DNA of 64,000 nt, taken from assembly GCA_965198185.1 (NCBI GenBank), contig CBDAOU010000002.1:620001-684000 (forward strand), in the 5' to 3' direction. Position numbers and translations under genes: made by a program. This document shows, piece after piece, positions 59,084 through 64,000 of the stretch (its first letter is position 1; every line of letters starts with the position of its first letter). Below the pieces are notes generated by a model. The model worked only from the letters and a program-made list of their open reading frames with translations, made no database searches and was not told where the DNA came from. This DNA comes from JAJECS01 sp965198185 (GTDB lineage Bacteria > Chloroflexota > UBA11872).

Positions 59084-61171
59084 ATGTCTGACCAGCAGAG
59101 TTTTGGCATTCCAGGGGTCCCGTTTCCGGTTGGGGTGGAGTACTACCGCGCCCCGATCCCCAAGCTCGACGTATGGGACGAGGACTTCGCGCGTTTGCGC
59201 GCCGCGGGCTTCCGCATTGTCCGCAGCTTCTCCTATTGGAACCACATGGAGCCGCGGCCGGGCCAGTACGAGCTGGAGGACTTCGACCGCCTGTTCGATC
59301 TGGCTGAGAAGCACGATCTCCAGGTCTGGCTCGACCTCACGCTGGCCACGCACGGGGCCTGCCCCGAGTGGCTGACCCGCGAGCATCCCGACATGCGGAT
59401 CGTCACCGACAGCGGGGAACCGGTAGCGCCGACTGCGGGCGCGGCCACGCCGCAGGGCTCGCAGATTCACTGCTACGACCACCCGGCCTGGCGCGACTAT
59501 GGGGGCGCGCTGCTGCGCCACGTGGTGCGGCGCTACCGGGAGCGGCCCAGCTTGCTGATATGGGGCCTTTGGGACGGTGTCGGCCTGGCGTCGGCACGCG
59601 GCTATCCCTGCTACTGCCGGCACACGCTGGCGCGGTACGAGGCGTGGCTGCGCGAGCGCTTCACGCTGGACGAGCTCAACGAGCGGCTGCTGCGGCGCTA
59701 CCGCCGCTGGGAGGACGTGGAGCCGCCGCGGTCGAATGGGAACGTGGTGGAGATGCTGCTGTACCGGCGGTTCCACTACGAAAACCTGGCCGGTTACCTG
59801 CAATGGATGGTCGACGAGACCAAGCAGATCGATCCCGACCATGAGACCCGTGCCCACGGCGGTTGGTCCCCTCGCCCCTGGGACGAGGTCTGCGGGGCCA
59901 TCGCCGACAGTTGGGGCATGTCCATGCCCTCGAACAACCTGCTGACCTCCAGAGACCCGCACCAGATTTCGGGGCGAGCGTTTGGGTTCGATTGGTCGCG
60001 CAGCGCGGGCAAGCACGGGCGCTGGTGGAACGAGGAGATCTACGCGGGCATGTCACGCGGCGGAGTTAGCTGGAAGAAGCAATCCGACCCGCGCGAGCTG
60101 ACCACCCTGCTCTGGATGACCCTGGCGCATGGCGCTTCGGGGGCCATGTTCTGGCAGTACCGGCCGGAGTACCTCAGCTTCGAGTCGCCGGGCTACAACC
60201 TGGCGGCGTTGGATGGCGAGCCTACGCCGCGATTCGCGGCCGCGACGCGGGCCATCCAGCAGATCGACGGCCTGCGCGAGCACCTGCCGCTGGAGTGCCC
60301 GCGCGCCGAGGTGGGGATCGTCTATCACCCTGAATCGCAGGAGCTCTTCGGCTACAACGACGAGAACGAGCGCTACCTGGGCGACCTGCGCGGCGTGTAC
60401 CGCACGCTCTGGACGCACGGCGTTCCCGCCGACGTGCTCACTCCGTCAATGGACTGGGCCGGCTACCGGTTGCTGTTTCTGCCCAACGTGACGCTGATGA
60501 CCGGTGCCGTGCGGGAGCGGATCGAGCGCACGCTGGAGCAGAGTCCGCAGACCCGGCTGGTGGCGGAGGGCAGCTTTGGGCTGTATGCGGGCGATGGGCA
60601 GTCCAGCTACGGCCCGCCGGAGGGCCTGGCCAAGCGGCTGGGGGTGCGGGTGGCGGACTTCTCGGCGGTGACCGAGTACGACATCGAGCAGGGATGCAAC
60701 GTGGTGCAGACGCCCCACGGCCGGCACGCGATCACCAGCCCCTGCGGCTATGCCGTGCTCGAGCCGCGCGGGGAGACGCGCGCCATCGCTTCCCTGGACG
60801 GGGCCACCGTCGCGGTGCAGACCGCGGACGGGCGGTTCACGTGGTACGGGCTGAGTCTGTCGGCGGGGTTCGGCGACGTGGGGCAGCCCGAGTTGGTGCT
60901 GGGGCTGGTGGGCGAGGCCGGCATCGAAGCGCCGGTGGCCGTCGAAGGCGACCGGGTGGTGCCGGCGGTGCGGCGGTCGCGGCAGGGAGGCTGGCTGGTG
61001 TTTGTCTTCAATCTGGAGCCGGCCACGGCGCAGGTGCGGCTGCGCCCGCGATGGCCGATTGCCGCGGCGCGCGACCTTCTGGCCCAGGCCGATCTTGTCG
61101 TTGAGGACAACGCCTTCCGGCTTGCGATCGAGCAGTGGGAGGTCGCTGTCGTCCATTGCCCGGAGGTGTGA
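59084..61171 (+). CDS. GH42-like glycoside hydrolase (beta-galactosidase family), copy 2
   Basis: The tandem paralogue has 695 residues and the same three-domain layout. It differs mainly in the first 400 residues and lacks five residues near position 176 relative to copy 1 (ASARGYPCYC against ASAFCRGSDGYPCYC). The acid/base position again reads IWGLWDGVG with no glutamate, while NEEIYAGMSRGG is kept; the same loss in both copies suggests the family itself lacks it. I take the ATG at 59084, with GAGG just upstream, over an alternative start six codons earlier. The 3' part is nearly identical to copy 1. hyuA follows after 148 bases. Confidence 0.82.
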   Translation: MSDQQSFGIPGVPFPVGVEYYRAPIPKLDVWDEDFARLRAAGFRIVRSFSYWNHMEPRPGQYELEDFDRLFDLAEKHDLQVWLDLTLATHGACPEWLTREHPDMRIVTDSGEPVAPTAGAATPQGSQIHCYDHPAWRDYGGALLRHVVRRYRERPSLLIWGLWDGVGLASARGYPCYCRHTLARYEAWLRERFTLDELNERLLRRYRRWEDVEPPRSNGNVVEMLLYRRFHYENLAGYLQWMVDETKQIDPDHETRAHGGWSPRPWDEVCGAIADSWGMSMPSNNLLTSRDPHQISGRAFGFDWSRSAGKHGRWWNEEIYAGMSRGGVSWKKQSDPRELTTLLWMTLAHGASGAMFWQYRPEYLSFESPGYNLAALDGEPTPRFAAATRAIQQIDGLREHLPLECPRAEVGIVYHPESQELFGYNDENERYLGDLRGVYRTLWTHGVPADVLTPSMDWAGYRLLFLPNVTLMTGAVRERIERTLEQSPQTRLVAEGSFGLYAGDGQSSYGPPEGLAKRLGVRVADFSAVTEYDIEQGCNVVQTPHGRHAITSPCGYAVLEPRGETRAIASLDGATVAVQTADGRFTWYGLSLSAGFGDVGQPELVLGLVGEAGIEAPVAVEGDRVVPAVRRSRQGGWLVFVFNLEPATAQVRLRPRWPIAAARDLLAQADLVVEDNAFRLAIEQWEVAVVHCPEV
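60260..61076 (+). repeat. Near-identical tract shared with copy 1 (conversion tract, second member)
   Basis: This is the counterpart of 58055-58871. The two copies keep even synonymous positions identical for hundreds of bases, which is far more than in the first half of the genes. Confidence 0.85.
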
Positions 61172-61319
61172 TCGGGGCCGGGATTCGGCCGACGGCTCGG
61201 CCGCGGCCGGGTGCCCTGCTCCTGCGTCCATCTCGGCATAGGCCACAATGCGCACCGGGCGGCACCCTGAGCGTGTAGCTGGGTGATGGAGATCGCCTCG
61301 AGACCGTAGGAGGGAACGC
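61172..61319. other. Gap between GH42-like copy 2 and hyuA
   Basis: This GC-rich spacer has a small hairpin GGCCG-GGATT-CGGCC just after the stop and no T-tract. AGGAGGGAACGC directly precedes the hyuA GTG and is a strong ribosome site. I see no clear promoter. Confidence 0.4.
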
Positions 61320-63290
61320 GTGCGCGTTGGCGTAGACGTGGGCGGCACGTTTACCGATTTTGTCGTCATCACCGGCGGCGAAATGCGTGTCTTCAAGGTC
61401 CCGAGCACGCCGGGCGCACCGGAGCAGGCGGTGGTGGACGGCCTGGGCGCGGGAGGCATCACGGCGGCCGAGGCCATCGTGCATGGGTCCACCGTGGCCA
61501 CCAACGCTTTGCTGGAGCGGCGCGGGGCTCGTGCCGTATTGGTCACGACGGAGGGGTTTCGCGATGTGCTGGAGATCGGCCGCCAGAACCGTCCGGTGCT
61601 CTATGAGCTGGAGCCTGAGCGACCGGCGCCGCTGATTCCACGGGACCGGCGGCTGGAAGTGACCGAGCGCGTCGGCGCCGACGGAAGCGTCGTGACCCAG
61701 ATCGATCAGGCATCGCTCGACCGTCTCGAGGCCCGTGTACGGCGGCTAGCCCCCACGTCGGCCGCCGTCTGCTTGCTGTTCAGTTTCTTGCAGCCGGCCC
61801 ATGAGCGGGCGGTGCGTGAGGCATTGCGCCGGGCGGGCGTGGAGGCTGTCTCGCTCTCATCCGAGGTCCTGCCGGAATACCGCGAGTACGAGCGCACCAG
61901 CACAACGGTGGTCGACGCCTACGTGGCGCCGGTCGTTGCCCGGTATCTGCGCCGGCTGGAGCCGGCCATGCCCGGTCCCTTGTGGGTGGTGCAATCGAAC
62001 GGCGGCGTGCTGCGGTCGGTCGAGGCCGCGGAGGCGCCGGTGCGAACCGTGCTCAGCGGCCCCGCTGCAGGCGTCGTTGGCGCGCAACACGTCGCGCGTG
62101 CCTCCGGCATTGCCAACATCGTCACGTTGGACATGGGCGGCACGTCGACCGATGTTGCCGTATGCCCCGGAGAGCCGCTGCGCACGACCCACGCGGAGGT
62201 GGCCGGCCTGCCGGTGGCCATTCCCATGACGGACATTCACACGGTTGGCGCCGGCGGCGGTTCGATTGCCCAACTCGACGAAGCCGGCGCCTTGCGGGTG
62301 GGACCGCGCAGCGCGGGCGCCGTGCCGGGCCCGGCGGCGTACGGCCGCGGGGGAACCGAGCCAACCGTGACCGACGCGAACCTCGTGCTGGGGCGCCTAG
62401 CCCCGGACGCGGCGCTCGGGGACCGCGTGCACCTGGATGTGCCAAAAGCCCGCCGCGCGATTGAGCGGCTCGTTTTCGACGATGAGCGCTCCGACGCCGC
62501 GCTGCGCCGGGCGGCGCTGGCGGTGATTGCCGTGGCGAACGCGCACATGGATCGCGCCCTGCGCGTCATCACGCTGGAACGCGGCTTCGACCCGCGCGAC
62601 TTCACGATGCTTCCCTTTGGCGGCGCCGGCCCAATGCACTGCTGTGAGCTGGCGGAACGGCTCGAAATCGAGCAAGTGCTGGTGCCGCCGCATCCCGGCG
62701 TGCTTTCCGCGCTCGGCGCGTTGGCCGGAGCCCACACTCGCGAATACACCGCCACCGTGCTTGACGAGGCGCACGCGCTCACGCCGGTCCGGCTGCGGGA
62801 GCTGTTTGGTCCGCTTGAGCAGGCGGCACGCGACGACCTGGCGCCGGCGCGCGAGCCGCGGCTCCAGCGGCTGCTGGACGTGCGCTACGTGGGGCAGTCC
62901 TTCGAGTTGAGCGTGCCGCTCGGAGATGGGGGTGTGCCCGAGGTCGTGCGTTTGTTCCACGAGCGACACCACCAGCGCTATGCCCACAGCCGGCCGGGCG
63001 CCCCCGTCGAGATCGTCGTCGCGCGGCTCGTCGCAACAGTGCCGCAACCGCCCATTTCACCCGCGGTTCCGGCGGCACGCGGTGCTCCGGAGGCGGGAAC
63101 GACTCAGGCCACCCTGGCCGACGGCGTCGTGCGCGACGTGCCGCTCTTGTCACGCCACGATCTAGGCGCCGGCTTCGATTTTGACGGGCCGGCGGTGGTT
63201 ACCCAGTCCGACGCGACCACCTGGGTGGCGCCCGGCTGGCGTGCCACCGTGGACCCGCAGGGGGCGATGATCCTGCGACGCCTCGCATAG
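61320..63290 (+). CDS. hyuA: Hydantoinase/5-oxoprolinase family protein, subunit A
   Basis: The family hydrolyses cyclic amides such as N-methylhydantoin or 5-oxoproline with ATP; acetone carboxylase and related enzymes share the fold. The 656 residues start RVGVDVGGTFTDFVVITGGE, an ASKHA-type phosphate loop. HGSTVATNALLERRGA, VQSNGGVLRSVEAAEAPVRT, LDMGGTSTDVAV and PFGGAGPMHCCELAERL are all family motifs. The start is a GTG with a strong AGGAGG. HyuA normally works with a HyuB subunit encoded next door; here an ABC transporter gene follows instead, so the partner must be elsewhere or absent. The substrate cannot be assigned. Confidence 0.9.
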   Translation: MRVGVDVGGTFTDFVVITGGEMRVFKVPSTPGAPEQAVVDGLGAGGITAAEAIVHGSTVATNALLERRGARAVLVTTEGFRDVLEIGRQNRPVLYELEPERPAPLIPRDRRLEVTERVGADGSVVTQIDQASLDRLEARVRRLAPTSAAVCLLFSFLQPAHERAVREALRRAGVEAVSLSSEVLPEYREYERTSTTVVDAYVAPVVARYLRRLEPAMPGPLWVVQSNGGVLRSVEAAEAPVRTVLSGPAAGVVGAQHVARASGIANIVTLDMGGTSTDVAVCPGEPLRTTHAEVAGLPVAIPMTDIHTVGAGGGSIAQLDEAGALRVGPRSAGAVPGPAAYGRGGTEPTVTDANLVLGRLAPDAALGDRVHLDVPKARRAIERLVFDDERSDAALRRAALAVIAVANAHMDRALRVITLERGFDPRDFTMLPFGGAGPMHCCELAERLEIEQVLVPPHPGVLSALGALAGAHTREYTATVLDEAHALTPVRLRELFGPLEQAARDDLAPAREPRLQRLLDVRYVGQSFELSVPLGDGGVPEVVRLFHERHHQRYAHSRPGAPVEIVVARLVATVPQPPISPAVPAARGAPEAGTTQATLADGVVRDVPLLSRHDLGAGFDFDGPAVVTQSDATTWVAPGWRATVDPQGAMILRRLA

Positions 63291-63361
63291 CCCGTCACGC
63301 GGCGCTTGGTGAGTTTGGTCACCCTGGTGTGGATCGTGTGGCCCTATCGTTGATCCCCGGC

Positions 63362-64000
63362 ATGTCTGTCATCGAAGTCCAGGACCTCCGCAAGACCTAC
63401 GGCGACGTCAAGGCCGTCGACGGCGTGTCGTTTGCCGTCGAGGTGGGCGAGGTCTTCGGCATGCTCGGGCCCAACGGCGCGGGCAAGACGACGACGGTCG
63501 AGATCATGGAGGGGCTGCGCCCGCGTGACTCCGGAGCGGTGCGTGTGCTGGGGCTGGACCCGGGTCGCGAGCCCAGCGACCTCAAGCGCAATATCGGCGT
63601 CCAGCTACAGCAGGTTGCGCTATACCCGCGCCTGCGCGTGGTTGAGGTGATCGAGCTCTTCGCCTCGTTTTACGGTCGAGCGGGCGTGGCCGACCGCCTC
63701 ATGACGCTCCTGGGTTTGGAGGAGCGACGCCGAGCCTTCGTCAAGGACCTTTCCGGCGGGCAGCAACAGCGGCTCTCCGTGGCGCTGGCGTTGGTCAACG
63801 ACCCGCCAATCATTTTTCTCGACGAGCCGACGACCGGCATGGACCCGCAGGCCCGGCGCAGCCTGTGGGAGACGATCGAGCAGTTCAAGGCCCAGGGCCG
63901 CACGGTGCTGCTGACGACGCACTACATGGAAGAGGCGGAGCGTCTCTGCGATCGCGTGGCCGTGATGGACCACGGCCGCATCATTGCCATGGATACGCCC
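63362..64000 (+). CDS. ABC transporter ATP-binding protein, 3' end outside window
   Basis: The visible 213 residues contain a complete nucleotide-binding core: Walker A GPNGAGKTTTVEIMEG, the Q-loop region IGVQLQQVALYPRLRV, the signature LSGGQQQRLSVALAL, Walker B IIFLDEPTTGMDPQ and the switch histidine in TTHYMEEAERL. The arrangement, with GMLGPNGAGKTTTVE and DPGREPSDLKRNIGV, is typical of ABC-2 type exporters for drugs or lipids. The permease should lie beyond the window. It starts at an ATG 71 bases after hyuA and is probably not functionally linked to it. Confidence 0.93.
   Translation, partial: MSVIEVQDLRKTYGDVKAVDGVSFAVEVGEVFGMLGPNGAGKTTTVEIMEGLRPRDSGAVRVLGLDPGREPSDLKRNIGVQLQQVALYPRLRVVEVIELFASFYGRAGVADRLMTLLGLEERRRAFVKDLSGGQQQRLSVALALVNDPPIIFLDEPTTGMDPQARRSLWETIEQFKAQGRTVLLTTHYMEEAERLCDRVAVMDHGRIIAMDTP

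Noticed and set aside
1..64000. CRISPR arrays, prophage, integrase or transposase genes, toxin-antitoxin or defence clusters
   Set aside because: I looked on both strands and saw no regularly spaced repeats and no proteins of these families. The only mobile-element sign is the short insert at 11618-11752.

Overview
The window is GC-rich bacterial chromosome, almost entirely coding, and made mostly of housekeeping genes. I see no prophage, CRISPR array or transposase gene. Several traits suggest a Chloroflexota-like organism: a single-chain glycyl-tRNA synthetase, a primosomal PriA protein without ATPase motifs, the small coiled-coil gene between coaD and yceD, zinc-ribbon forms of L28, L31 and L32, many GTG/TTG starts, and an 11-gene complex I cluster headed by rex. 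This is an inference from gene content and order. No 16S rRNA gene is present to settle it.

Layout. Bases 1-9144 read leftward: glmU, prs, three tandem CNNM/CBS-domain (CorC/HlyC-like) membrane proteins, recO, glyS and a CDP-alcohol phosphatidyltransferase cut by the window edge. A tRNA-Gln(TTG) follows at 9158-9229, then ispE, ybeY, a GatB/YqeY gene and rpsU, also leftward. Bases 11374-11817 are non-coding and hold a mosaic repeat. Bases 11818-35195 read rightward, except rpmB: a TagO/WecA transferase, rpmE, a DUF1385 gene, prfA, prmC, gmk, priA, def, fmt, two YugP-type metallopeptidases, rlmN, rpe, (rpmB), a FakA-like kinase, recG, rsmD, coaD, a coiled-coil gene, yceD, rpmF, fabD, fabG, accC, nusB and tatC. 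This is the widely conserved translation/replication-restart/fatty-acid order, compressed by loss of several usual members.

Bases 35206-43907 hold an RluD-type pseudouridine synthase, lepB, a HIT hydrolase, a frameshifted aminotransferase, fabH diverging from fabF-accB-bioY-acpP, and a class III aminotransferase with a duplicated 3' end. Bases 44023-55985 are a leftward complex I operon, nuoA-C-D-G-H-I-J-K-L-M-N, lacking nuoB, nuoE and nuoF. Rex lies directly upstream and a good Rex-box match sits between rex and nuoA, so NADH/NAD+-responsive control of complex I is likely. Bases 56849-64000 are accessory: two tandem GH42-like genes whose 3' parts are nearly identical, a hydantoinase A gene without its usual partner, and the start of an ABC transporter ATPase.

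The most interesting points are the small mobile-element-like insertion inside a palindromic repeat (11604-11768), the motif-less PriA, the missing nuoB/E/F, the Rex operator, the conversion tract and missing acid/base glutamate in the GH42-like pair, an apparent ATC start codon after coaD, and the structured leader of rpsU with a TTG start. I did not find a clear new multi-gene system.
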